In this document: positions 29,889-37,946 of the stretch, one piece after another
Position numbering within the stretch: the first letter of the stretch is position 1
Layout: each line of letters begins with the position of its first letter
From: Chromatiales bacterium
GTDB taxonomy: Bacteria > Pseudomonadota > Gammaproteobacteria > Steroidobacterales > GCA-2729495
Length of the DNA: 64,000 nucleotides
Assembly (NCBI GenBank): GCA_024234935.1
Contig: JACKNI010000002.1
Location: forward strand, 372,001 to 436,000
Reading direction: 5' to 3'
Notes under the pieces: generated by a model
Told to the model about the DNA's origin: nothing
What the model saw: only the letters and a program-made list of their open reading frames with translations
Database searches by the model: none
Position numbers and translations under genes: made by a program

Positions 29889-30733
29889 CCCGGCGAGCAA
29901 ACATGAGCTATCACAACCTCACTATCGGACTGATTGGCGGCGGCAACATGGCCCGCGCGCTGGTGCGCGGGCTGCTGCAAGCGGGACATCCGGCGCAGCA
30001 CATCTGCATCGCCGAGCCGGATGCCGGCCAGCGCGAGCTGCTTGCCGCCCTGGATCCTGGTCTCGTACTCGATGCCAACAACACACCCGTGGCGCAGAAC
30101 GCGGCGGTGCTGGTGCTGGCTGTCAAACCGCAGATCCTGCCGGCCGTCGCCGTCGCGCTCGCCGGCCAGCGGCGACCGCCTGGCCAGCTCGTGATGTCGG
30201 TCGCCGCAGGCATCACGCTCGGTTCACTGACCAGCTGGCTGGGCACGGGCACGCCGCTGGTCCGGGTCATGCCCAATCAGCCGGCAACGATCGGCGCCGG
30301 CGTATCGGCACTCGCGGCTTCAGGCTCGGTGGACACCGCCGGCCGGCAGCTGGCCGAATACGTCGCAGGCACCACCGGCCGGGCCCTGTGGCTGCCGGAT
30401 GAAACCATGATGGACGCAGTCACTGCCGTATCGGGCAGCGGTCCGGCCTACTTCTATTTGCTAATGGAACACATGGAGCGTGCCGCCATCGATCTCGGAC
30501 TGCCGCCCGATCTGGCCGCAGCACTGACCCGCGAGACTGCGCTCGGCGCCGCACGGGTTGTCGTCGAAACACGGACCGGGCCAGCCGCCCTGCGCGCAGC
30601 AGTCACTTCACCTGGCGGTACTACCGCCGCCGCGTTGCGGGTATTTGAACAGGCCGATCTTGCCGGTATCGTTCAGCAGGCACTGACCGCCGCCCGCAAC
30701 CGTTCGGCGGAACTGGGCAAACAGGGGAGCTGA
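29885..30733 (+). CDS. proC: Pyrroline-5-carboxylate reductase
   Basis: Catalyses the last step of proline synthesis, NAD(P)H-dependent reduction of pyrroline-5-carboxylate. The Rossmann motif IGLIGGGNMARALVRGLL is at the N-terminus, then VLAVKPQILPAV, VRVMPNQPATIGAG, and the dimer/active-site signature VSGSGPAYFYLLMEHMERA with TSPGGTTAAAL near the end. The ATG at 29903 gives the usual start MSYHNL; the ATG at 29885 would overlap the yggS stop and add six residues. Co-transcribed with yggS and yggT. Confidence 0.96.
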   Translation: MTRRANMSYHNLTIGLIGGGNMARALVRGLLQAGHPAQHICIAEPDAGQRELLAALDPGLVLDANNTPVAQNAAVLVLAVKPQILPAVAVALAGQRRPPGQLVMSVAAGITLGSLTSWLGTGTPLVRVMPNQPATIGAGVSALAASGSVDTAGRQLAEYVAGTTGRALWLPDETMMDAVTAVSGSGPAYFYLLMEHMERAAIDLGLPPDLAAALTRETALGAARVVVETRTGPAALRAAVTSPGGTTAAALRVFEQADLAGIVQQALTAARNRSAELGKQGS

Positions 30734-30737
30734 GCCG

Positions 30738-31322
30738 ATGCAGAGCGCGCTGATATTCATACTGCGCACGCTATTCGATCTTTATGTGCTGGTCTTCGTC
30801 CTGCGCCTGCTGATGCAGTGGACGAGGGTCGATACGCGCAATCCATTCGTGCAGTTCATCCTGCGCGTGACGAACCCGCTGGTGATGCCGCTGCGGCGCC
30901 TGTTGCCACCGATCGGGCGCCTCGACAGCGCGACGCTGATGGCCCTGCTCGGCCTGCAGATGCTGGGCACAGCGGTCCTCGTGCAGGTCGGCTGCATCGG
31001 CAGGCCCGGCGTCGTGCCGATACTGCTCATCACCGTACTCGGCATCGTGCGACTCATTCTCACCGTCTACTTCTGGACGATCATCATTTACGCCGTGCTG
31101 AGCTGGGTGAGTCCGGGCGGCTACAACCCGGGTGCGGCACTGGTTTCCTCGCTCGCCGAGCCACTGCTCAGACCGGTGCAACGCGTGATTCCGCTGATCG
31201 GTGGAATCGATCTCTCACCGATATTCGTGCTGATCGCACTGCAGGCGCTGATGATGGTCCTGCCAACCCGGCAGCTCTGGTCTGCAATGCTTTGTGCAAA
31301 TTCGATCGTGCCGGTGCTTTGA
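30738..31322 (+). CDS. yggT: YggT family membrane protein
   Basis: A 194-residue inner-membrane protein with two YGGT repeats, each with two hydrophobic helices (about residues 5-25 and 60-85; 95-125 and 160-180) and the repeated pattern PLVMPLRRLLPPIGRLD and PLLRPVQRVIPLIGGIDLSP. Function is unknown; it is linked to osmotic stress and cell division contexts in other bacteria. It begins four bases after the proC stop with GGGAG as ribosome-binding site, so it is in the same operon. Confidence 0.93.
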   Translation: MQSALIFILRTLFDLYVLVFVLRLLMQWTRVDTRNPFVQFILRVTNPLVMPLRRLLPPIGRLDSATLMALLGLQMLGTAVLVQVGCIGRPGVVPILLITVLGIVRLILTVYFWTIIIYAVLSWVSPGGYNPGAALVSSLAEPLLRPVQRVIPLIGGIDLSPIFVLIALQALMMVLPTRQLWSAMLCANSIVPVL

Positions 31323-31398
31323 GGTGCCCGGCTGTACTCGCGGTCGTTGTGGCGCGCTATAGTTGGGCCATCAAACCGGTTACTTGTGAGGTGTCGCC

Positions 31399-31899
31399 AT
31401 GTACGTCACTGCAAGAATTCTCGCTGTACTGATCACGGCCGGCCTGCTGGTCGCCTGCGGCAAACCCGCCGGCTCACCCGCGACCGTATCTTCGACGCAG
31501 GCGATGGAGCCGGACAATGCCTCCTCGCGGGACTTCGGCGATTACGTCCTGCACTTCACGGCAATTCCGACCAACTCGCTGACGCCGGAGATCGCCCGCA
31601 GCTACGCCATCACGCGCAGCGCCAACCGCGTGCTGCTGAACGTCTCGATACTGAAAAAGACCGAAGGCGGAGCGGATGTGCCGGTAGCCGGCAAGGTCAG
31701 CGCCAGCGCCGTGAATCTGAATGGCCAGGCCAAGAACCTGAGTGTGCGCGAAATCCGTGAAGGTGAGGCCATCTACTACGTGGGTGATGTCGCCATATCC
31801 GGCGAGGAAGCGCTGGTATTCAGCGTCGACGCACAGCCGGATGGCGCCACGGGCGTACCGCTCTCGGTGCGCTTTCAGCGACAGTTTTACGGCAACTGA
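31399..31899 (+). CDS. DUF4426 lipoprotein
   Basis: A 166-residue lipoprotein with lipobox LLVAC (Cys at about 20) and a single DUF4426 domain: YVLHFTAIPTNSLTPEIARSYAITRSANR and LNVSILKK are typical. Function unknown. In Pseudomonas the same neighbourhood is yggT-metX-metW-DUF4426; here metX and metW are missing from between them. GAGGTG six bases before the ATG is a good ribosome-binding site, and TATAGT at 31358-31363 may be its own -10 element. A terminator follows. Confidence 0.85.
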   Translation: MYVTARILAVLITAGLLVACGKPAGSPATVSSTQAMEPDNASSRDFGDYVLHFTAIPTNSLTPEIARSYAITRSANRVLLNVSILKKTEGGADVPVAGKVSASAVNLNGQAKNLSVREIREGEAIYYVGDVAISGEEALVFSVDAQPDGATGVPLSVRFQRQFYGN

Positions 31900-31903
31900 A
31901 TAC

Positions 31904-31931
31904 AGCCAGCGCAGCGAACGCCGCGCTGGCT
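31904..31931. terminator. Stem-loop terminator between convergent genes
   Basis: AGCCAGCGC (31904-31912) pairs perfectly with GCGCTGGCT (31923-31931) across a ten-base loop. It starts five bases after the DUF4426 stop and touches the stop codon of the convergent hydrolase gene. No T-run follows on either strand, so it may act as an RNA-stabilising hairpin or a weak bidirectional terminator. Confidence 0.6.
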
Positions 31932-32583
31932 ATCCGGCCGGGTCTGCGCCAGCAACCCATGCAGTCAGCGTTTCCCGCAACAAGGTCAGCCGGCCGTGAA
32001 AGAAATGCCCGACATCGGGTAGCAGCACGAGCCTGGCTGCCGGGTGCCGTGTCTGCACCCAGTTCTGCACGTCTCCGGCAGCAACCACCTCATCGGCCAT
32101 ACCCTGCACGATCAGCCATGGACATGCCGGCCGTACATGGGCGAGCAGATCGGCCATGCGCGCAACCGGCGGCGCCACGCTGATCAGTCGCGCGGGCTTG
32201 AGCCGTTCGGCGGCACGGATCGCGACGGCGGCACCAAAGGAGAATCCGGCGAGCCACAGTTCATTCTGCGGGAAACGGCTTCGCGCCCACTCGGCCACGG
32301 CAATCACATCCTCAGCCTCGCCCAGTCCGTCGGCATAGGCGCCCTCGCTGGCACCCACACCGCGGAAATTGAAGCGGATCGCCGGCGCGCCAAGCTCGTT
32401 CATGCTCCGGCTGATGGTGTGCACCACCTTGTTCAGCTGGGTGCCCTGATGCTGCGGGTGCGGATGACAGATCACTGCGACAGCCGGTACAGCGATGCCC
32501 GTCGGCATGTCGAGCAGCCCCTCGATGCGACCCGCCGGACCGCGCAGGCTGAGGGCATCCCTGAAGGGCGGACCGCTGGGCAT
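31930..32583 (-). CDS. Alpha/beta hydrolase, dienelactone hydrolase-like
   Basis: A 217-residue cytoplasmic alpha/beta hydrolase. The oxyanion region is ICHPHPQHQGTQLNKVVHTI, the nucleophile elbow GFSFGAA (Ser about residue 115), the acid is in MADEVVAAGDV and the catalytic His in VGHFFHG. These blocks match a small family of uncharacterised proteobacterial esterase-like proteins. The substrate is not known. The gene is alone on its strand, convergent with DUF4426 and divergent from the CDF transporter. Confidence 0.85.
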   Translation of the reverse strand: MPSGPPFRDALSLRGPAGRIEGLLDMPTGIAVPAVAVICHPHPQHQGTQLNKVVHTISRSMNELGAPAIRFNFRGVGASEGAYADGLGEAEDVIAVAEWARSRFPQNELWLAGFSFGAAVAIRAAERLKPARLISVAPPVARMADLLAHVRPACPWLIVQGMADEVVAAGDVQNWVQTRHPAARLVLLPDVGHFFHGRLTLLRETLTAWVAGADPAG

Positions 32584-32687
32584 CTAGAGCAACTCCATGA
32601 TCGTCCGAGCTTAGATTTTGGTAGCCGGAGAAAACAGCATGCTAATCTCAACTTTGAAAAATATTTCCCGGTTGATGAAACCATACG

Positions 32688-33647
32688 ATGAACCCGCACG
32701 ACCATGACGACCACGGACATGATGATCATGGCTCCGGCAGCGCCGACGCAGCAGGACACGGACATCATCACCACGACCATGGCCCGCCTCCCGAGGGCTT
32801 CGGGGGCAGGTTTGCCGCCGGCATCGCACTGAATCTGGCCTTCGTAGTCGTCGAGGCCAGCTATGGCTACCTCGCCGGTTCACTGGCGCTGATCGCCGAT
32901 GCCGGACATAACTTCAGCGATGTGCTGTCGCTCGGCCTGGCCTGGGGCGCAGCCGGACTCGCCGGCAGCAAGCCCTCGCTGCGCTGGACCTATGGCTATC
33001 GCCGGGCGACGATCCTCGCCTCGCTGCTCAGTGCCGGCATGCTGTTGCTGGCCATGGGTGGCATCGCCTGGGAAGCGATCGGGCGTTTTGCCGAACCTGC
33101 ACCGCTGAATGGCATGACCATGATCGTGGTTGCCGGCATCGGCGTGGTCATCAACACAGCGACTGCACTGATGTTTGCCAGCGGCCGGCACGGCGACCTG
33201 AACATCCGCGCCGCTTTTCTGCACATGGCCGCAGATGCGCTCCTGTCGCTGGGCGTGGTGATCGGCGGCATCGCCATACTGATGTACGGCTGGCAGTGGC
33301 TCGATCCGGTCATCAGCCTCGTCATCGTGGCCGCGATTGTCTGGGGTACCTGGGATCTGTTGCGCGAATCGCTTGAACTGGCAACGGACGCCGTTCCGCG
33401 CAGCATAGATCCGGTCGCGGTTTCAGCCTGGCTCAGCGCGCTTCCGGGTGTGACGCGGATCCACGATCTGCATATCTGGGCGATGAGCACGACGGAAAAC
33501 GCACTGACCGTGCACCTCGTGATGCCGGATGGCAGCGACGATCATTTTCTGCACGGGCTCACCGAAGGTCTCGAAGAGCGCTTCGGTATCGGCCACACCA
33601 CGGTGCAGATCGAGCGCATGGATGCGGGGGATGGCTGCAGCCGCTAG
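32688..33647 (+). CDS. Cation diffusion facilitator (zinc-type CDF) transporter
   Basis: A 319-residue metal/proton antiporter exporting divalent cations, probably zinc. A very His/Asp-rich N-terminus (about 11 His in the first 32 residues) precedes six transmembrane helices. The transport-site residues are in DAGHNFSDV (helix 2) and HMAADALLSLG (helix 5). The C-terminal cytoplasmic domain, ending with VQIERM, fits CzcD/ZitB. No dedicated regulator is visible. The 104-bp upstream region has an imperfect TTAGATT/AATCTCAA dyad, too weak to name. The metal specificity is inferred from the family. Confidence 0.93.
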   Translation: MNPHDHDDHGHDDHGSGSADAAGHGHHHHDHGPPPEGFGGRFAAGIALNLAFVVVEASYGYLAGSLALIADAGHNFSDVLSLGLAWGAAGLAGSKPSLRWTYGYRRATILASLLSAGMLLLAMGGIAWEAIGRFAEPAPLNGMTMIVVAGIGVVINTATALMFASGRHGDLNIRAAFLHMAADALLSLGVVIGGIAILMYGWQWLDPVISLVIVAAIVWGTWDLLRESLELATDAVPRSIDPVAVSAWLSALPGVTRIHDLHIWAMSTTENALTVHLVMPDGSDDHFLHGLTEGLEERFGIGHTTVQIERMDAGDGCSR

Positions 33648-33679
33648 GGTCGGAGTATCGTGCTCCTGGAGGCTGGTTC

Positions 33680-35062
33680 ATGGGCGTCAGCATATTTGAC
33701 CTGTTCACGGTTGGCATAGGGCCGTCGAGTTCGCATACCGTGGGACCCATGCGCGCCGCGGCGCGCTTCGCCACGCAGTGGCTCGACGGACGCGGCAATC
33801 TCGAACAGTGCGCGCGGGTGAGATGCGAGTTGTTCGGCTCCCTGGCCCATACCGGCCGCGGCCACGGTACTGACCGGGCGGTCATCCTCGGTCTCGAAGG
33901 TGCCTCGCCGGACACGGTTGATATTGACGGCATCGAGGCCCGGCTAAAGGCGATTCGCGCGGACAAGTCCATCAATCTGCTCGGCCGCCACCGCATCGCT
34001 TTCGACGAAAAAAACGATCTGGCTTTCAACAAGCGTCAGAAACTGCCCCACCACTCCAACGGCATGCGCTTCACCGCTTTCGATGCGCACGGAGCCGAGC
34101 TGGCCACCCGCGACTACTACTCCGTCGGCGGTGGCTTCGTGGTCAATGCGGACGAAGCAGCCGAAGACCGGATCGTGCCCGATGTGACGCCACTACCGCA
34201 TCCCTTTGCGAGTGCGGATGCGTTGCTCGGTTTGTGCCGGAGCAAACAGCATTCCATTGCGGAACTGATGTGGGAAAACGAGCAGGTCTGGCGTAGTCGC
34301 GCGGAAATCGAGGACGGTCTCCGACGGATCTGGCGGGTCATGCAGGACTGCATCGTGCGCGGCATGCATGCCCGGGGTATCCTGCCTGGTGGCCTGAAGG
34401 TTGCGCGGCGTGCGCCCGCACTGGCCGCGGGCATGGAAAGCCGGCCGGAGGGCGCCCGGCAGGATCCACTCGCCATTCTTGACTGGGTAAACCTGTGGGC
34501 ACTTGCGGTCAACGAGGAGAATGCGGGCGGTGGCCGTGTGGTCACTGCGCCGACCAACGGCGCTGCCGGCATCATTCCCGCCGTGCTGCATTACTACCTG
34601 CATCTTGTGCCCGGCTCCAGTGAGCGCGGTGTGTTCGATGCCCTCCTGACGGCCGGCGCCATCGGCCTCCTCTACAAGCAGAATGCCTCGATCTCGGGCG
34701 CCGAAGTGGGCTGCCAGGGCGAGGTCGGGGTCGCCTGTTCGATGGCAGCGGGTGGGCTGACTGCGGCACTCGGCGGCACGCCACAGCAGGTCGAGAACGC
34801 TGCCGAAATCGGCATGGAGCACAATCTCGGGCTTACCTGTGATCCGATTGGCGGACTGGTGCAGATACCCTGCATCGAGCGCAATGCGATGGGCGCGGTA
34901 AAGGCGATCAACGCGTCGCGCCTGGCCCTGCGCAGCGACGGCAAGCACCGGGTCTCGCTCGACAAGGTCATTCGCACCATGCGCGACACGGGACGCGACA
35001 TGCAGGACAAATACAAGGAAACCTCGCGCGGCGGCCTTGCCGTCAACGTGATCGAGTGCTGA
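33680..35062 (+). CDS. sdaA: L-serine ammonia-lyase (iron-sulfur type)
   Basis: A 460-residue single-chain L-serine dehydratase that turns serine into pyruvate and ammonia. The β-subunit-like N-terminus SIFDLFTVGIGPSSSHTVGP binds substrate; three Cys for the 4Fe-4S cluster lie in GCQGEVGVACSMAAGG, LTCDPIGGLVQ and IPCIERN. The C-terminal Cys (VIEC) serves as the fourth, labile cluster ligand in the E. coli-type enzymes. GGAGG precedes the ATG by six bases. It is adjacent to, but not functionally linked with, the CDF gene. Confidence 0.97.
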   Translation: MGVSIFDLFTVGIGPSSSHTVGPMRAAARFATQWLDGRGNLEQCARVRCELFGSLAHTGRGHGTDRAVILGLEGASPDTVDIDGIEARLKAIRADKSINLLGRHRIAFDEKNDLAFNKRQKLPHHSNGMRFTAFDAHGAELATRDYYSVGGGFVVNADEAAEDRIVPDVTPLPHPFASADALLGLCRSKQHSIAELMWENEQVWRSRAEIEDGLRRIWRVMQDCIVRGMHARGILPGGLKVARRAPALAAGMESRPEGARQDPLAILDWVNLWALAVNEENAGGGRVVTAPTNGAAGIIPAVLHYYLHLVPGSSERGVFDALLTAGAIGLLYKQNASISGAEVGCQGEVGVACSMAAGGLTAALGGTPQQVENAAEIGMEHNLGLTCDPIGGLVQIPCIERNAMGAVKAINASRLALRSDGKHRVSLDKVIRTMRDTGRDMQDKYKETSRGGLAVNVIEC

Positions 35063-35093
35063 CGCGGAATGAAGGGACTCAGGTCATGCCGGC

Positions 35094-36197
35094 TCAGGGT
35101 GCGCTGGCAGGCATGGCCTCCCCCCAGGTGGGGTCAAATGGCACGTAATTCTCCTTGCCCAGGTCAAGGGACGATACGTCCATCACATGGGTGCGGATAT
35201 TGCTCATGAACCCCTCGCCAACTGCCCGGCCCCAGTTCATCTTCTTGCCGTCGGGCGAGATGTGGGCAAGCATATCCAGCTTGTCGTAGTAGGTCAGTCG
35301 CCGAGGCTCGCCTCCCGCCAGATCACCGAGGTATATCTCCCAGTTGCTCGGCGTGAGTGCCTTCACATAGACGTAGTGATGGCCGTCCGGAGCCGGCGTG
35401 GGATGCCAGTTCATGCCCGTATCGTAGGTGTGCCGGCGCCACTCGGTGCCATCCTTGCGAATGGTGAAGATCGTCATGGGCGTGGGCTTGATTTTCTTGT
35501 ACTCGGAGCGCTTCCAGGCCCGGAAGATGATGTGCTCGTTGTCTGGCATGAAGAACGGGGCGCCCTCCTGCCAGTCGTCCGTGCGGGTTACCTGGAATTC
35601 CTTGCCGGTGTCGACGTTCATGACCCAGATATCCATGTTGCCGTCGATCTGGCGCCCGAAGGCGAGCCACTTGCCGTCCGGAGAAACCGATACCTCCGCC
35701 TCGTAATACTTGTTGTTGGTCATGCGGCGGATATTCTTGCCGTGCCAGTCGGACACGTACAACTCACCGCCCTGGGGATAGTTGTCCGAGTCGGACCAGT
35801 TGCCGACGGGCATATCCATGTTGTCGCGGGTGGACGTCCAGACGATGCGCTTGCCGTCCGGGAAGAAAAACGAGCAGGCATCCTGCCCCCTGTCGTTGAC
35901 TGCCCAGATGTCCTTGCCGTCATCGCTGAAGATGTAGGTCAGCGCCCCGTCGCCACCGGTCAGCGTCTTGATGGCCCGGGGATCCCGCGTCTGGGCGATG
36001 AGGTGGCGGGAGTCCGGCGCCCAGTAAGCCTCGGCGGCGTCCGGACCGATTGGAACCATGAAATAGGGCAGCTCCCGCGGATCTGCCGCTGGAGCGTCAG
36101 CGGCCAGCAAGGAGTCGCTGGACCACAACAGAACTGACAGCAGGCCCGCTACCAGCACCGCGCCATTGTTCAACTTTGCCGATTGGTACTTGCTCAT
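35094..36197 (-). CDS. TolB-like PD40 beta-propeller exported protein
   Basis: A 367-residue protein with an N-terminal signal peptide (SKYQSAKLNNGAVLVAGLL then ending LLAADA near residue 35) and a WD40-like PD40 propeller: the repeats VSPDGKWLAFGRQ, FFPDGKRIVWTS and HISPDGKKMNWG carry the typical SPDG turns. It resembles periplasmic TolB-type sensors or peptidase propellers but has no peptidase domain. It stands alone between sdaA (convergent) and the LamG protein. Function is unknown. Confidence 0.8.
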   Translation of the reverse strand: MSKYQSAKLNNGAVLVAGLLSVLLWSSDSLLAADAPAADPRELPYFMVPIGPDAAEAYWAPDSRHLIAQTRDPRAIKTLTGGDGALTYIFSDDGKDIWAVNDRGQDACSFFFPDGKRIVWTSTRDNMDMPVGNWSDSDNYPQGGELYVSDWHGKNIRRMTNNKYYEAEVSVSPDGKWLAFGRQIDGNMDIWVMNVDTGKEFQVTRTDDWQEGAPFFMPDNEHIIFRAWKRSEYKKIKPTPMTIFTIRKDGTEWRRHTYDTGMNWHPTPAPDGHHYVYVKALTPSNWEIYLGDLAGGEPRRLTYYDKLDMLAHISPDGKKMNWGRAVGEGFMSNIRTHVMDVSSLDLGKENYVPFDPTWGEAMPASAP

Positions 36198-36300
36198 GAT
36201 CGCCCCCGTTCAAATGCCCGGACTGCGCATCCGGGACAGGAAATCCATCTTGTCGCCGCATGGGGCGAGGTTAGCACAGCGGAAAAGACGGAGCAGAGCC

Positions 36301-36328
36301 GGGAAAGGTGCCGCGGGGAAAGGTGCCG
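36301..36328. repeat. Two tandem copies of a 13-bp sequence (possible REP-type remnant)
   Basis: GGGAAAGGTGCCG occurs at 36301-36313 and again at 36316-36328, a 15-bp period, followed by GATTTATTTATG. From memory the second copy plus tail resembles short REP-like elements scattered in many proteobacterial genomes with RAYT transposases; this was not verified. It lies between the PD40 and LamG genes, where nothing else is annotated. Confidence 0.4.
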
Positions 36329-36390
36329 GATTTATTTATGTGCGGTGAGCCTCACCGTGATTCCCGGCGGACAGCGAGCGGAACGGACGC

Positions 36391-37329
36391 TCAGAGGAAT
36401 CGCTGGCCGTTCCGCCTTGATACCGGCAGCGCGCCCAGCGCCGACATGAACAACCAGGCAGCTGCCGGCACCGGCACTGCCGCGAGGGAGCGGACGCTTT
36501 CCACATCGCTTGCCGTCAGGGTGGAACCATAGATACGCATGTCATCAAGAAGCCCGTCAAACGGCGAGCCGGTGACGATATTGCCACCGCTGAAATAGGA
36601 GGTACTGCCAATCGTGAAATACTGGCCCTCCGGATACGGCGCGCCACCCTGAAATACGCCGTTGCCGCTCACCGTATTGACCAGCGTCACAGGGCTGCTT
36701 CTCGTGCCCGTATAGAAAGTGACCGAAGGACAATTGGCCGGACACGCACCCGAACCTTTATATACCGCGGCAAAGAATATCCATGTATCGCTGCCGGCAT
36801 AGGCTCCCGGGGTCGACATCGCGAGGTCATAGCCATTGTAGTGGCCAGAAACCACCCGGAGCTGGCCATCCGTGTAGTACAAGCCGTAGCCGGTAAAGCC
36901 GGTACCCGGCGAGTACAGGTAGTTGTTGAACAGCCAGCCCGCGCCAGTGCCGCTTGCAGTGGGATCGGTACGGAACCAGCCGGCCAGGGTGAAGTTGCCA
37001 AGACTGTCGAGTACGTTGGATGCACTGTCCGCAATATCCGCGCGACCGCTGGGCCCCACACCCATGTTCGTCGCACCGCGGTTGTCGAAGGCGCGATCGC
37101 CGGCAAGTCCTGTGACCCCCAGTCCGTCCGCGGAGTGCATGTCGGCAACTGCACCGGTTTGATTTCGCAGGGTCAGGTCCAGCGCTGTATTGCTTCCGGT
37201 GGAATTGGCGATCGTGCCCGTCTCATTGAACAACCATTCGCCGACCGGGGTAGGCGCGGCCGTCAAAACGAAGGGGATACCAAGCAGGATTACTGCAGTG
37301 AGCAGACGGTACCGAGCGAGCTTGGGCAT
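36391..37329 (-). CDS. LamG-domain VPLPA-CTERM sorted surface protein
   Basis: A 312-residue secreted protein. A signal peptide (LLTAVILLGIPFVLTAAPTP) leads to a concanavalin-like LamG domain with VGEWLFNETGT, FTLAGWFRTDP, LFNNYLYSPG and DGLLDDMRIYGSTLTASDV, a fold that binds carbohydrate. The C-terminus is VPVPAAAWLFMSALGALPVS then RR, the pattern of VPLPA/PEP-CTERM sorting signals: a VP motif, a membrane helix and an Arg cluster. It is therefore probably processed by an exosortase (not in this window). GGAG seven bases before ATG 37329 fixes the start. Confidence 0.85.
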   Translation of the reverse strand: MPKLARYRLLTAVILLGIPFVLTAAPTPVGEWLFNETGTIANSTGSNTALDLTLRNQTGAVADMHSADGLGVTGLAGDRAFDNRGATNMGVGPSGRADIADSASNVLDSLGNFTLAGWFRTDPTASGTGAGWLFNNYLYSPGTGFTGYGLYYTDGQLRVVSGHYNGYDLAMSTPGAYAGSDTWIFFAAVYKGSGACPANCPSVTFYTGTRSSPVTLVNTVSGNGVFQGGAPYPEGQYFTIGSTSYFSGGNIVTGSPFDGLLDDMRIYGSTLTASDVESVRSLAAVPVPAAAWLFMSALGALPVSRRNGQRFL

Positions 37330-37390
37330 GACGATACTCCGGGATCCCAGTGCGCACATCACTGTTATTGTTGTGGTGCAAACTCTGCGC

Positions 37391-37406
37391 TGGCAGGATA
37401 TTTGCT
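37391..37406 (+). promoter_or_regulatory. Candidate sigma-54 promoter (-24/-12)
   Basis: TGGCAGGATATTTGCT matches TGGCACG-N4-TTGCW at all but one conserved position, with exactly ten bases between the GG and GC doublets. It points rightward at the CoA-binding protein gene, about 118 bp before its ATG. No sigma-54 activator is visible nearby and the site lies between divergent genes, so it may be fortuitous. Confidence 0.4.
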
Positions 37407-37523
37407 GTCAATAGTGCGGCGGGTGTACGCCCCCTTATGTCGAATGACCAGTCTGCCCTGCCAACCGCGCCACAGCACGGGAAGACTGTGCAGAGACGCG
37501 CCACCTGAGGCAGCATGGGGCAT

Positions 37524-37946
37524 ATGACGGATTCCACACCCGACGAGGTGATCATCGCGACCCTGCGCAATGCCAGGACCATCGCAGTGGTCGGCGCCTC
37601 TCCCAAACCCCACCGCGCCTCCCACGGCGTGATGCGTTTCCTGCAGGGCAAGGGCTACCGCTGCATTCCGGTCAATCCCGGCCACGCCGGCGAGATACTG
37701 CTTGGGGAAACCGTCCGCGCAAAGCTTGCAGACATTCCCGTGCCGGTCGATCTGGTCGATGTTTTCCGCAACGCTGCGGCCGCCGGTCCGGTAGTCGACG
37801 AGGCCATCGCCATCGGCGCGAAAGCCGTGTGGATGCAGCTCGACGTCGTCAACGAGGCCGCCGCGGAGCGCGGCCGGCGGGCAGGGCTCACGGTGATCAT
37901 GGACCGCTGCCCGGCCATCGAGTGGGGGCGTCTGGGACTGGGCTAG
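37524..37946 (+). CDS. CoA-binding domain protein (YccU family)
   Basis: A 140-residue Rossmann-like CoA-binding protein: TIAVVGASPKPHRASHGVMRFLQGKG, IPVNPGHAGEILLGE, VDLVDVFRN and AVWMQLDVVNEAAAE are typical, with MDRCPAIEW at the end. Members bind CoA via the succinyl-CoA ligase-like domain, but their role is unknown. ATG 37524 (MTDSTPDE) gives standard length; an ATG at 37515 would add three residues. Its TAG and the TAG of htpG share one CTAG. Confidence 0.9.
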   Translation: MTDSTPDEVIIATLRNARTIAVVGASPKPHRASHGVMRFLQGKGYRCIPVNPGHAGEILLGETVRAKLADIPVPVDLVDVFRNAAAAGPVVDEAIAIGAKAVWMQLDVVNEAAAERGRRAGLTVIMDRCPAIEWGRLGLG

